Assembly: GCA_016209535.1 (NCBI GenBank) | Contig: JACQVW010000259.1 | Location: 1-37,664 of the forward strand | Direction: 5' to 3' | DNA: 37,664 bases | DNA from: Planctomycetota bacterium | GTDB taxonomy: Bacteria; Planctomycetota; UBA8108; SXIK01 | In this document: positions 17,704 through 27,054 of the stretch, piece by piece | Layout: each line of letters starts with the position of its first letter | Numbering within the stretch: the first letter of the stretch is position 1 | Program-made: the position numbers and the translations under genes | Notes under the pieces: model-generated | Seen by the model: the letters and a program-made list of their open reading frames with translations, nothing else | What the model was told of the DNA's origin: nothing | The model's database searches: none

Positions 17704-18687
17704 TCAACCCTTCCCCGCCCCGCGCACCGTCCCGGCGTTCGTGCCCACCTGGTCCCCGAGCTCCTGGAACATGCCCACGATCATGGCGTCCGAGGGCTTG
17801 ATCGCGGCCAGGGTGGACTCGAGCGTGCGCCGCACGCCGGCCTCGGAGAGGTCGACGCGCCCCGCGGCGAGGACCTTGTAGACGAGGCAGGGCCTCCGCG
17901 CCGCGCGCACCACCTTCAGCATGCGCTCGCGGTCGCTCGGCAGGTACACCTCGCCGAGGGGGACCTCGCCGAGGATCTTCGCCGTCTCCTCCCTGGGCCG
18001 CGTGAGGTAGTAGAGGCAGCCCATGTGGTAGTCCACGTCCCAGCCCTCCTCCTCGGCCAGCTCCACGAGGGCGGGGTTGTGCGAGGATAGGCCGACGAGC
18101 ACGCCCGCGTCCCGGATGCGCTTCAGGAGGTCCTTGAGCGCGCCGGTCTTGCCCGCGCGGTGCAGGCGCTCGGCGAGCGATCCGTGGGGCGCGATGCCGA
18201 TCGGCTTCAACTTCGCGGCCTCCTCGATCACGGCGGGACGATCGGCCCAGTCGGGCTTCCCGAGGAGGAGCCAGTGGAAGCGGAGGCCCGCGGCACGGCA
18301 GCGCTCGAAGTCCTCGACGGTCCGAGGCGCGAAGCTGTTCTGCCACGCGTTGATCCCCGCAGCCACGGCGGCGCGGACGAGCTCCACGACGCGCTCCGGC
18401 GTGTGGTAGTCGCGCAGGTGGCGGTCGTAGAGCGCGTTGAAGTGCGAGTAGCCGTAGATCGGGTTCCCGCCGAGGATGAGCCGGCTCACGCGGTGCGGGC
18501 CGAGCGCAATCGTGGGGAGGGAGCTCGAGCTCGCCACGGGGTCCTCGCCGCCACGGAGCGGCGCCCCGAGGCCCAGGGCCGCCGCCGTCGCCGCGCCCGC
18601 GGCGACGCGCTCCAGCGCCTCGAGGAACTCGCGGCGCGTCGGGCCGCATGCGTCTTTCTGCCTCGCGTCTCTCCCGGGCAGGATCAT
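17704..18687 (-). CDS. Tat-exported aldo/keto-reductase-like TIM barrel protein
   Basis: A 327-residue protein. The N-terminus has a twin-arginine pattern (TRREFLEALERVA, then an Ala/Gly-rich hydrophobic stretch), so export in a folded state is likely. The body resembles aldo/keto-reductase-like barrels of Planctomycetota: RVSRLILGGNPIYGYSHFN, AGINAWQNSFA, VGLSSHNPALVE and a late IVGMFQELGDQVGTNA. The typical AKR Asp-Tyr-Lys-His set is not clear, so catalysis as an NADPH reductase is unproven. The start at 18687 has GAGGAGG seven bases upstream. It lies convergent to the kinase and directly downstream of the giant cytochrome gene, about 95 bp away on the same strand. Confidence 0.8.
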   Translation of the reverse strand: MILPGRDARQKDACGPTRREFLEALERVAAGAATAAALGLGAPLRGGEDPVASSSSLPTIALGPHRVSRLILGGNPIYGYSHFNALYDRHLRDYHTPERVVELVRAAVAAGINAWQNSFAPRTVEDFERCRAAGLRFHWLLLGKPDWADRPAVIEEAAKLKPIGIAPHGSLAERLHRAGKTGALKDLLKRIRDAGVLVGLSSHNPALVELAEEEGWDVDYHMGCLYYLTRPREETAKILGEVPLGEVYLPSDRERMLKVVRAARRPCLVYKVLAAGRVDLSEAGVRRTLESTLAAIKPSDAMIVGMFQELGDQVGTNAGTVRGAGKG

Positions 18688-18781
18688 GGCTCGCCTCCTC
18701 GCATTCCAGGGCCGCGGGCCCCTCGCCGCGGACACGCGGAATCTCGCCCGGGAGGGCGGGCGTGTCAAGAGGGTGGGCCGG

Positions 18782-21700
18782 TCACTGCTGCCCTCTCGAC
18801 AGCGCGCCCAGGTCGAGCCCACCCTCGCGACGGCAGGGCGCGGGCTCCGCCGTGCAGGGGAGGCCCTCGCCGAAGGTGGGATCGAGACCGCAGGCGGGGA
18901 AGGGCTGCGCCGGGGGACCGGCGCCCGTCGCGAGGAAGGCCGCGAGCTGGACGGCGTCCGCGGGGGTCACGGCGCCGCCGTCGTCGACGTCCGCCGCGTC
19001 CTCGCAGGGGAGCGGCCCGCCGGACTCGAGGCCCCGCGCCAGGACGAGGAGGTCGCCCCAGCCCACGGCCCCGTCCCCGTCGGCGTCGCCCCGCACGAAG
19101 CCCCGGAGCGGCTGCTCGTGGAAGAGCGCTCCGAGATCGGCCCTCGTGTCGTCGGCGTCCGCCGGGACCGCCGGGTCGCCCGCGTCGATGGCGGGCGAGC
19201 CCGGCAGGAGCGCGTAGTCCCCGCCGATCCAGCCCATGGGCCCGCGCCACCAGGGCGGCCAGAGCTCGGGCGGGAAGGGGCTCCGCACGCCGCCGCGGCC
19301 GCTCGACGGCTCGGGGTCCCAGAGACCCGTGGGGTCGACGAAGAGGGGGAAGGCGTCCCGGCACGTGGGGGAGCGGACCGCGCGCTCCTGGGCGAGGCAC
19401 CACTCGACTCGGGCTCCGGAGAGCTCGGGCTCGTTGGACCAGAGGATCGAGCCCTCGACGGACGCGCCGCCCCCCTCGGCGCAGAGCGCGCCGCCCGAGC
19501 GCCCGGCCCGGTTGTGGACCAGCGTGCCCCGGCGGACCTCGAGGCGCGCGCCCCCGGCCGCGAAGGCGCCGCCGCCGTCCTCGAGCGCGATGTTCCCGGC
19601 GAGGACGCACCGCTCGACGCGGAGGCCGAGGCCGCGATCGACGTGGAGGCCGCCGCCGAGCCGCGCGAGGCAGCCCTGCACGTCGTTCCCGGCGAGCGAC
19701 GGGACCGCGTCCCCCGCACCGAGGACCGCGATGCCGCCGCCGCGCTCGGCCCAGCACTCGCGGACCTCGTTCCCGGCGATGACCGGCGCCCCGTCCTCGC
19801 AGGCGATCCCCCCCCCCGCGCCGGCGGCCGCGCCGCAGCGCGCGATGCGGTTCCCGGTCACGGTCGGTCCGGACCCCAGGATCGCGATCCCGCCGCCGCG
19901 GCGCACGCCGTTCGCGACGGTCCCGCGGCCCCCCTCGAGGGTGAACCCCTCGAGCTCGGCCCCGCGCCCTTCGCCCCCGTGGAACACGACGACGCTCCCG
20001 CGCTCCTCGTCCGGGACGCGGTCCGCGTACCGGATGACCGTCCTCTGGGGTCCGCCGGCGCTCCGGACGCGCACGGACTTCCCGCGGAAGTCGATGGCCC
20101 GCTCGACCTCGTAGGTCCCGTGCGCCACGATCACGTCGTCGCCGTCCCGGAGAGCGTCGAGGGCCTCCTGGATCGACGCGAAGTCCCCGGGGACCCGGTA
20201 GCGCGTCGGGCGTGGCAGCTCCGCAACGACCGGCAGAGGCCCCGAGTCCTCCGCGGCCAGCTCCCAGACGGGAAGGCTCGCCGCGAGGTTCCCGAGGCCG
20301 AGCTTCCGGAGGTGGTGCGGCGCGAGGGAGCGGAAGAGGAGCCGCACGCGCGCATGTACCGTGCCGCCCTCGAGCTCCCGGGGCACGCGGAAGCGATAGA
20401 GCGCCCGGCGCTCCTCGAGGGGCGCGAGCGAGCGCTCCACGGTCCGCTCCGAGAGCCAGTACGGGACGGGCTTCCCCTCGGCGTCGACGAAGTAGTCCGA
20501 GAACTGGACGAGCCAGGGGTCCGCGGCCGGTTCGAGCTCGCTGCGTCCGTCCTTGAGGTCTCCGGCCGCGTCGAGCTGCCCCGAGAGGAGGAGCGGCTCC
20601 CCGTTGCCGCCGACGACGGTCACCTCGAGCCAGAGCTGGCGCAGGCTCGCGGCCGGGAAGTTGTGCCCGACGCCCGAGCTCTTCACGTAGGCCGCGAGGA
20701 CGGCCTCGGAGCCGGCCGCGAAGGCCTCGGGGAGCTCGACCGAGAGCCGCGCCGCCGTGCGGAGGAACCTTCGCTGCTCCTCCTCCTGGTACCCGCCGTT
20801 CGGGAAGGGCACGAGGGGCGTGAAGACGCCGGGGAAGTGGTGCCGCCGGAGGGTCTCCCGGAAGGGACCACCCACGGCTGCCTGCCCGCTGTAAACGGGC
20901 ATGTGGCAGTCCTGGCACTCGGATTCCCTCGCCGGGTAGGGCGAGGCCTCCCACTCGGCGAAGGTCTTCTCGATCCTGCGCCCGCGGTGGATCACGTCGT
21001 GGCAGCTCCCGCAGGCGTCGCTCGAGCCGATGAGCTCGCTGCGGGCCGACTCGTGGGCCTCCGTCGGCGCCGGCTCGTGCAGGCGCCCGAGGAAGACCGT
21101 GCCCTCGCTCAGCTCGAAGCTCGCGTTCGCCACGGGGACCACCTCCCGGGGCGGCTCCATGCGGTGGCAGGTCTCGCAGGAGACGCCGTCGCGCACGGCG
21201 GGCGAGAGGTCCTCGACCTGGAAGTCGCCGCGCAGCTCGCCGCTCCGCACGCCGACGGGGCTGTGGCACTCGAGGCAGGCGGTGCCGATCTCCCCGCAGG
21301 TGTCCTCGAGGGCCATGCGGTTCGAGGCCCGGAAGACCGGGTCCACCATGGCGTAGGCGTGCGCCGATCCGCGCCACTCGAGGTACTGGCGCGGATGGCA
21401 CTCCTGGCAGGCCGCGGATCCCGCGGATCCCGCGGAGCCGGCAGATCCCGCGGATCCTGTGGAGCTTGCGTGGTGGTGCTTCCGAGCTCCTGCGTCCTTC
21501 GCGGCGGTCGGGGCGGTCGACGCCTCCTCCCGTCCCGGGGAGACCACGGTGCGGAGCGTCGTGAACCCGTCCGCGAAGCTGTCACCGATGAGGAACTCGA
21601 AGAACCAGTTGTAGCGCAGCGCGATCGGCGTCGGGCGCTCGACCGTCGGCGCGAGGCTCCGGCGCATGGTGGGGAAGCCGCGGATGGAGTGGGCGCGTCC

Positions 21701-22813
21701 CCAGAAGGGGCCCTCGGGGTTCCTGAAGGGCGAGGCATCGAGCGAGGCGGGGAGCTGGTCCGGGTAGTAGTCGCGGTCGAACCAGTCGGCGGTCCACTCG
21801 GCGCAGGCGCTGACCGCATCGGCGATGCCGTGGGGGCTGTCGCCCCGGGGGCTGTAGGCCCCCACGGGCCGGAGCTCGTCCGTGAGGCTCAAGTGGTAGG
21901 AGCTCGGCATCTCCCAGCCCCAGGGGTAGCGGCGCCCGTCGGTGCCCCTCGCCGCCTTCTCCCACTGGGCATCGGTGGGGAGCGTCTTCCCGTGGAACCG
22001 CGCGTAGGCCTCGGCCCCGAACCACGAGACGTCGACCACGGGGAGGCGCTCGAACCCCGGCTTGACGCGGAAGCGCTGGCCGTCCCAGGCGATCGCGTGC
22101 AGGCTCCGCGGCTTGCGGCGGCTGCGCGTCTCGTAGTGCTCGCGGAGGAAGCGCGTGTAGTGCTGGAAGTAGTAGAAGGGGACCCAGGTCCCGTCGATCT
22201 CGCCCACCACGGCCAGCTCGCCTGGCCGCGCGATCCCCTGCTCGACAGCCTCCTGGAGGAAGGCCGCGTACTGCTCGTGCGTCACCTGGTGGCGGTCGAT
22301 CCAGTAGGCGTCGAGCCACGCTGCGTGGGACGGCTCGTCGTTCGAGTTCTGCGCCGTCTTCACCTCGAGCAGGTCCCTCGTCCCCTCGACGTCGCCTCGG
22401 AGGAATCGGCCCTCCGGGACGAGGACCATGCCCTCGAGCGAGGGCGCGCCCACCTCGACCGAGACCTCGGCACTGGACGTGCGGCCGCCGCAGGTGACCT
22501 CGACCGCGAGCGTGCACTCGCCGGTCCTCGCCGGCGCCCTCCAGGCGACCTCGCTCAGGTCGTCGAAGTGGAGGACGCCCGCGCTCGCGCTCCACCGGAC
22601 GTCGTGCTCCTCGCCGCAGGCCGGCTCGGGCTTCGCCCGGAGCAGGATGAGGCTCCCGCGGTGGACGCGGCGGGGCCGCATCTCGATCCGGACCCGGCGG
22701 GCTGCGGGGCCGTCCTCGCCCAGGGCGGGACCCGCCCCTGCGGCGGGCAGGCAGGCGGCGGCGGCAAGTGCGAGCGCCGTGAGGGAGCGCCCGCGTTGGG
22801 CTGGAGACCGCAT
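18782..22813 (-). CDS. FGE-like / pentaheme cytochrome / beta-helix / dockerin multidomain secreted protein
   Basis: A 1343-residue secreted protein with four modules. After a signal peptide (about 1-33) and an Ig-like segment comes an FGE/SUMF1-type domain at about 125-400 (GMVLVPEGRFLRGD, LPTDAQWEKAARGTDGR). Five c-type heme motifs follow: CQECH near 469, CLECH 513, CETCH 546, CGSCH 601 and CQDCH 633, in the spacing of multiheme c554/NrfA-like proteins; other His residues could be second ligands. At about 880-1180 is a right-handed beta-helix (FASIQEALDALRDGDDVIVA, GGGIA repeats). The end has two dockerin-like loops (DADGDGAVGWGDLLVL, DVDDGGAVTPADAVQL). A (Gly-Ser-Ala)n linker precedes the first heme. 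It is likely an extracellular electron-transfer or oxidising protein tethered to a partner. The start at 22813 gives the best signal peptide. It is divergent from the next gene, with a perfect palindrome between. Confidence 0.9.
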   Translation of the reverse strand: MRSPAQRGRSLTALALAAAACLPAAGAGPALGEDGPAARRVRIEMRPRRVHRGSLILLRAKPEPACGEEHDVRWSASAGVLHFDDLSEVAWRAPARTGECTLAVEVTCGGRTSSAEVSVEVGAPSLEGMVLVPEGRFLRGDVEGTRDLLEVKTAQNSNDEPSHAAWLDAYWIDRHQVTHEQYAAFLQEAVEQGIARPGELAVVGEIDGTWVPFYYFQHYTRFLREHYETRSRRKPRSLHAIAWDGQRFRVKPGFERLPVVDVSWFGAEAYARFHGKTLPTDAQWEKAARGTDGRRYPWGWEMPSSYHLSLTDELRPVGAYSPRGDSPHGIADAVSACAEWTADWFDRDYYPDQLPASLDASPFRNPEGPFWGRAHSIRGFPTMRRSLAPTVERPTPIALRYNWFFEFLIGDSFADGFTTLRTVVSPGREEASTAPTAAKDAGARKHHHASSTGSAGSAGSAGSAGSAACQECHPRQYLEWRGSAHAYAMVDPVFRASNRMALEDTCGEIGTACLECHSPVGVRSGELRGDFQVEDLSPAVRDGVSCETCHRMEPPREVVPVANASFELSEGTVFLGRLHEPAPTEAHESARSELIGSSDACGSCHDVIHRGRRIEKTFAEWEASPYPARESECQDCHMPVYSGQAAVGGPFRETLRRHHFPGVFTPLVPFPNGGYQEEEQRRFLRTAARLSVELPEAFAAGSEAVLAAYVKSSGVGHNFPAASLRQLWLEVTVVGGNGEPLLLSGQLDAAGDLKDGRSELEPAADPWLVQFSDYFVDAEGKPVPYWLSERTVERSLAPLEERRALYRFRVPRELEGGTVHARVRLLFRSLAPHHLRKLGLGNLAASLPVWELAAEDSGPLPVVAELPRPTRYRVPGDFASIQEALDALRDGDDVIVAHGTYEVERAIDFRGKSVRVRSAGGPQRTVIRYADRVPDEERGSVVVFHGGEGRGAELEGFTLEGGRGTVANGVRRGGGIAILGSGPTVTGNRIARCGAAAGAGGGIACEDGAPVIAGNEVRECWAERGGGIAVLGAGDAVPSLAGNDVQGCLARLGGGLHVDRGLGLRVERCVLAGNIALEDGGGAFAAGGARLEVRRGTLVHNRAGRSGGALCAEGGGASVEGSILWSNEPELSGARVEWCLAQERAVRSPTCRDAFPLFVDPTGLWDPEPSSGRGGVRSPFPPELWPPWWRGPMGWIGGDYALLPGSPAIDAGDPAVPADADDTRADLGALFHEQPLRGFVRGDADGDGAVGWGDLLVLARGLESGGPLPCEDAADVDDGGAVTPADAVQLAAFLATGAGPPAQPFPACGLDPTFGEGLPCTAEPAPCRREGGLDLGALSRGQQ
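21411..21465. repeat. 9-bp repeat coding a Gly-Ser-Ala linker
   Basis: About five copies of a 9-bp unit close to CGCGGATCC, coding repeated Gly-Ser-Ala just before the first heme motif of the pentaheme region. Likely a flexible hinge between the FGE-like and cytochrome modules. Confidence 0.8.
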
Positions 22814-22863
22814 GTTGGACCGACTTCCCGTTGGGCGAAGGTACACCCGCCCCCGGAGAGGTG

Positions 22864-22881
22864 AAGTGACCTAGGTCACAG
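22864..22881. promoter_or_regulatory. CRP/FNR-like palindrome, site D (perfect), shared by divergent giant cytochrome genes
   Basis: AAGTGACCTAGGTCACAG contains the perfect 14-bp palindrome GTGACCTAGGTCAC. It lies 35 bp before the ATG at 22915 and 52 bp before the start at 22813, so one site could control both genes. Confidence 0.65.
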
Positions 22882-22914
22882 ACGCGGCGCCAGGGGGCGA
22901 GCGACACCGTTACC

Positions 22915-25900
22915 ATGACGACCAAGCTCGCTGGGATCTTGCTCGGCTTCCTCCTGGTCTCGGGCCCGGCCGCGGCCCCGGCCCAGGCGACTGCGGCCGC
23001 GGGCTTCCTCCTTCCCGCTCCCGGAGCCGCCGGCCCCGAGGCCCTCGCGGCGCGGGCCCTCGCGGCGAGGCTCGCCGGGGGGGCGAGGACGCTCGCCCCG
23101 CTCGAGGGCGGCGGCTTCGCCGAGGAGACGGGCGAGCGCGCCGACCTCGACGGCCTCCGCGTCCTCTGGCTGCACCAGGGGGACTCGGCCGAGGATCTCG
23201 GGCCCGCGCAAGAGCCGTGCAATCTTGAGTCTCTGCGCGCCTTCGTCCGCGCCGGCGGCGGCCTCTTCCTCTCGGGCGCCGCCCTCGCGCTCGTGGAGCC
23301 CCTCGGCGTCGAGCCGGTGCGGCCGCGCCGCGGCGGCCCCGGCGCCGACCGCGGCCAGGCGGCGCTCGTCCCCGTCGTGGCGGACCACCCGGCCTTCGAG
23401 GGGCTCTCGCGGGAGGGCCGCCTCGTCCCCGTGAGCGACGCGGGCTACCCCGCCTTCGCCGACTTCCACGGGACCGGAGGGCCGGCCGGGGGCATGCTCC
23501 TCGCCCGCGCGCCGGGCGGCTCCGAGAGCCCGCTCGTCGAGTACTCGCTCGGGGAGGGCCGCATCGTCGCAATGGGCTGGAGGCTGCCGCACTACGCGCA
23601 CGCGGCGAACGCCCACCGCGCGAACCTCGAGCGCCTCACGGCCAACGTCCTCGGCTACCTCGCGGACCGGCGCTCCTGGCGCGAGGTCAAGGTCCCGCCG
23701 GCTCCGGTCCTCGCGGCGAGCGGAGCGCCGGCGCCGGTGGGCCCCGAGGAGTGGCGGTCGCTCGAGCTCGCCGTGCGGGACCTCCTCGAGACCTCCGGCG
23801 AGCGGTACCCCGGAGGCGCCGCGTACCTCGAGCGCCTCGGCGCCTTGAGATCGGCCCACGACGCCGTCCTCTCCGGCGAGAGGACCGCCGGCGGGCCGAC
23901 CCTCGCGCGGCTGCGGGACGACTTCGAGGCGCTCCGCCGCGAGGCCCTCCTCGCGAACCCCCTCCTCGACTTCGAGGAGCTCCTCGTGGTGCGGCGCGGC
24001 GCGGGGAACCTGGGCCTCCCCATGAACTGGGAGGGGAACTCGAGCCTGCCCAGGACGGGCTTCGAGAACGAGATCGCCGTCGTGTCGCCGAGGCGACCGG
24101 AGGCGGCTCCGAGGACGGTCTTCCGGCCCGGGGGCGGGAGGTTCGTGGGGGACCTGGACCTCCACTTCGACGGCGACCGCATGCTCTTCAGCATGCCCGG
24201 CCCGAGCGGCCGCTGGGGCGTCTTCGAGGTCCGCGCCGATGGCTCGGGCCTGCGCGAGCTCGAGCTCGTCCGGGAGCCCGACGTCGACAACTACGACGCT
24301 TGCTACCTGCCCGACGGGGCGGTGATCTTCTGCTCCACGGCCACCTTCACCGGCGTCCCTTGCGTGCGCGGCTCCTCGCACGTCGCGAACCTCTACCGCC
24401 TCGAGCCCTCGGGCGCGATCCGCCGCCTCACGGTGGAGCAAGACCACGACTGGTGCCCGGCGGTGCTCCCGGACGGGCGCGTCCTCTACCTCCGCTGGGA
24501 GTACACGGACATCCCGCACGCCTTCAGCCGCATCCTGTTCTCGATGAACCCCGACGGCACGGGCCAGGGGGAGCACTACGGGAGCAACTCCTACTGGCCG
24601 AACTCGCTCTTCTACGCGCGGCCAGTGCCGGGGCACCCATCGAAGCTCGTCGCGGTCGTCGGCGGCCACCACGACAACCCGCGCATGGGAGAGCTCGTGG
24701 TCCTCGACCCGGCGCTGGGGCGCCGCGAGGCCAGCGGTGCCGTGCAGCGGGTCCCCGGGCGCGGGAGGCGGGTGGAGCCCGTGCTCCTCGACGGCCTCAC
24801 GGCCGAGAGCTGGCCCAAGTTCCTCCATCCCTGGCCCCTCTCCGAGAAGCACTTCCTCGTGGCGGCGAAGCCGGACCCGCAGGCGCTCTGGGGGATCTAC
24901 CTCGCCGACGTCTTCGACAACCTGGTGCTCCTCCGCGAGGAGCGGGGCCAGGCGCTCCTCGAGCCGGTGCCCCTGCGCCCCCTGCCGCGGCCGCCCGTGA
25001 TCCCGCCGAGGGTGGACCTCGCGCGGTCCGACGCCACGGTGTACCTCGCCGACGTCTACGCCGGCGAGGCGATGCGGGGCGTGCCGCGCGGGACCGTGAA
25101 GGCCTTGCGCCTCGTGAGCTACGCCTTCGCGTACCACGGCATGGGCGGCCAGTACGACCGCGTGGGCCTCGACGGTCCCTGGGACGTCCGGAGGATCCTC
25201 GGCACCGTGCCGGTCCGCGACGACGGCTCGGCGAAGTTCCTCGTCCCGGCCCTGACGCCCATCGCGGTCCAGCCCCTCGACGCCTCGGGGGGGGCCGTGC
25301 AGCTCATGCGGAGCTGGTTCACCGCCATGCCGGGTGAGGTCCTCTCGTGCTCCGGCTGCCACGAGCGGAGGAACGACGCGCCGGCCCCGGAGGCCACCTT
25401 GGCCTCCCGGGAGCCGCCGAGCGCGATCGCGCCCTGGCGCGGGCCGCCGCGGGGCTTCAGCTTCGAGCGCGAGGTGCAGCCGGTCCTCGATCGCCTCTGC
25501 GCCGGCTGCCACGACGCCGGCGCGCCGCCGGAGCGCAGGGCGGCTCCGGACCTCACGCGGCGCGAGCCCGTGCACCTCCGGGCCGCGAGCCCCGACTACA
25601 ACGCCGGCTCGCGGTTCCCGCCGGCCTACACCGAGCTCCGGAAGCACGTGCGCGGGCACACGATCGAGAGCGACATCCGCGGCCTCCCGCCCTGGGAGTT
25701 CCACGCCGAGACGACGCGGCTCGTCCAGATGCTCGGGAAGGGCCACGCCGGCGTGCGGCTCGACGCGGAGGCCCTGGACCGCATCGTCACGTGGATCGAC
25801 CTCAACACGCCGGCCCACGGGACGTGGACGGAGGTCTGCGGCGGCGCACGCGTGCGGCGCCTCGCGGAGCGCCGGCGGGAGATGCGCCGGCGCTACGACG

Positions 25901-26997
25901 GGGTCGACGAGGACCTCGAGGCCGCCCCCTCGGCGGAGGCGCCGCCGGCGAGCGGGCCCGCGGCGCAGGCAGCCCTCGCGGCGGCCCCCGCCCCCGCCGC
26001 CACCCCCCCCGGGGCGCCGGGGCCAGCGGAGGAGCCTCCCGGCGCCCAAGGCTGGCCCTTCGGCGCCGAGGAGGCACGCCGCAGGCAGGAGTCCTCCGGA
26101 GAGGGGCCGAGCTCCGTCTCGATCGAGCTCGGCGAGGGCGTCTCCCTGGAGCTCGTGCGGATCCCCGCCGGCGAGTCGGTCGTGGGCGACCCGGCGGGCG
26201 AGCCCGACGAGCGGCCCGCGGCGCGCGTCCGGATCGAGCGGCCCTTCTGGATGGGCCGCTTCGAGGTGACGAACGAGCAGTACGCGCTCTTCGACCCGTC
26301 GCACTCGAGCGGCATCGAGCACGGGGACTTCCTGCAGTTCGACGAGCGCGAGCGCGGGTACCGCCTCGACGGCCCGAGGCAGCCCGTCGTGCGCGTCTCG
26401 TGGCTCGACGCCATGGCCTTCTGCGAGCACCTCTCGGCGCGGACCGGGCTCAAGGTCACGCTGCCCACCGAGGCCCAGTGGGAGCACGCTTGCCGCGCCG
26501 GGACGCCGACGCCTTTCTGGTACGGCGGCCTCGACGACGACTTCTCGAGCTTCGCCAACGTCTCCGACGCCACGCACCATTCGGTGGACACCTTCGGGTG
26601 GGGGCTCCCGTCGGGCGCGATCCCGCCCTGGCGGCCGGCGGACGCGCGGTTCGACGACCGCTCGAGGGTCTCGGCGCCCGTCGGGAGCTACAAGCCGAAC
26701 GCCTGGGGCCTCCACGACATGCACGGCAACGTCGCCGAGTGGACGCGGACGGCCTACGAGCCCTACCCCTACGACGGCGCCGGCGGCCGCGACGCCGCGC
26801 ATCCCGGAGCGCCCGGGAGATCCGGTTCGCCCGATCTGCCGGGGTTGCGGGTCGCCCGCGGCGGCTCGTGGTACGACGTGCCCTGGCGGTGCCGCTCGGC
26901 CTTCCGCCAGGTCTACCCGGCCTACCGGCCGGTGTACGATGTGGGCTTCCGCGTGGTCTGCGAGGGCGACCTCGGCGCGCGGACCCCCGCCCGCTGA
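22915..26997 (+). CDS. ThuA-like / HzsA-like diheme / FGE-like multidomain secreted protein
   Basis: A 1360-residue protein. It starts with a signal peptide (LLGFLLVSGPAAAPAQA), then a ThuA/glutamine-amidotransferase-like region to about 250 (LRAFVRAGGGLFLSGAALAL, GEGRIVAMGWRLPHYAH). A large HzsA-like propeller follows at about 340-830 (NYDACYLPDGAVIFCS, DHDWCPAVLPDGRVLYLRW, HPWPLSEKHFLVA), with heme motif CSGCH near 812 and a second, CAGCH, near 862 in a PSD1/DUF1588-like C-terminal cytochrome part. A Pro/Ala linker leads to an FGE/SUMF1 domain at about 1065-1350 (IPAGESVVGD, TLPTEAQWEHACRAGTP, NAWGLHDMHGNVAEW, RGGSWYD). The first active-site Cys of true FGE is absent in RGGSWYDVPWRC, so formylglycine formation is unlikely. 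The gene has the same FGE-plus-heme logic as its divergent neighbour. Confidence 0.9.
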   Translation: MTTKLAGILLGFLLVSGPAAAPAQATAAAGFLLPAPGAAGPEALAARALAARLAGGARTLAPLEGGGFAEETGERADLDGLRVLWLHQGDSAEDLGPAQEPCNLESLRAFVRAGGGLFLSGAALALVEPLGVEPVRPRRGGPGADRGQAALVPVVADHPAFEGLSREGRLVPVSDAGYPAFADFHGTGGPAGGMLLARAPGGSESPLVEYSLGEGRIVAMGWRLPHYAHAANAHRANLERLTANVLGYLADRRSWREVKVPPAPVLAASGAPAPVGPEEWRSLELAVRDLLETSGERYPGGAAYLERLGALRSAHDAVLSGERTAGGPTLARLRDDFEALRREALLANPLLDFEELLVVRRGAGNLGLPMNWEGNSSLPRTGFENEIAVVSPRRPEAAPRTVFRPGGGRFVGDLDLHFDGDRMLFSMPGPSGRWGVFEVRADGSGLRELELVREPDVDNYDACYLPDGAVIFCSTATFTGVPCVRGSSHVANLYRLEPSGAIRRLTVEQDHDWCPAVLPDGRVLYLRWEYTDIPHAFSRILFSMNPDGTGQGEHYGSNSYWPNSLFYARPVPGHPSKLVAVVGGHHDNPRMGELVVLDPALGRREASGAVQRVPGRGRRVEPVLLDGLTAESWPKFLHPWPLSEKHFLVAAKPDPQALWGIYLADVFDNLVLLREERGQALLEPVPLRPLPRPPVIPPRVDLARSDATVYLADVYAGEAMRGVPRGTVKALRLVSYAFAYHGMGGQYDRVGLDGPWDVRRILGTVPVRDDGSAKFLVPALTPIAVQPLDASGGAVQLMRSWFTAMPGEVLSCSGCHERRNDAPAPEATLASREPPSAIAPWRGPPRGFSFEREVQPVLDRLCAGCHDAGAPPERRAAPDLTRREPVHLRAASPDYNAGSRFPPAYTELRKHVRGHTIESDIRGLPPWEFHAETTRLVQMLGKGHAGVRLDAEALDRIVTWIDLNTPAHGTWTEVCGGARVRRLAERRREMRRRYDGVDEDLEAAPSAEAPPASGPAAQAALAAAPAPAATPPGAPGPAEEPPGAQGWPFGAEEARRRQESSGEGPSSVSIELGEGVSLELVRIPAGESVVGDPAGEPDERPAARVRIERPFWMGRFEVTNEQYALFDPSHSSGIEHGDFLQFDERERGYRLDGPRQPVVRVSWLDAMAFCEHLSARTGLKVTLPTEAQWEHACRAGTPTPFWYGGLDDDFSSFANVSDATHHSVDTFGWGLPSGAIPPWRPADARFDDRSRVSAPVGSYKPNAWGLHDMHGNVAEWTRTAYEPYPYDGAGGRDAAHPGAPGRSGSPDLPGLRVARGGSWYDVPWRCRSAFRQVYPAYRPVYDVGFRVVCEGDLGARTPAR

Positions 26998-27054
26998 CCT
27001 GCGCGCGGGCCGAGACAGAGACGCAAGAGACCCCCGAGAGCCCTCAGGAGAACC

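Noticed and set aside
18476-22864. A 1462-codon plus-strand open frame opposite the giant cytochrome gene
   Set aside because: It is the GC-driven shadow of the minus-strand gene. It has no domain, no signal peptide and an Arg/Gly/Ala/Pro/Glu bias, while the minus strand has heme motifs and an FGE domain.
22915-26997. Hydrazine synthase subunit and therefore anammox metabolism
   Set aside because: Only domain-level likeness is visible; the other subunits are absent and the fused ThuA-like and FGE-like parts do not fit.
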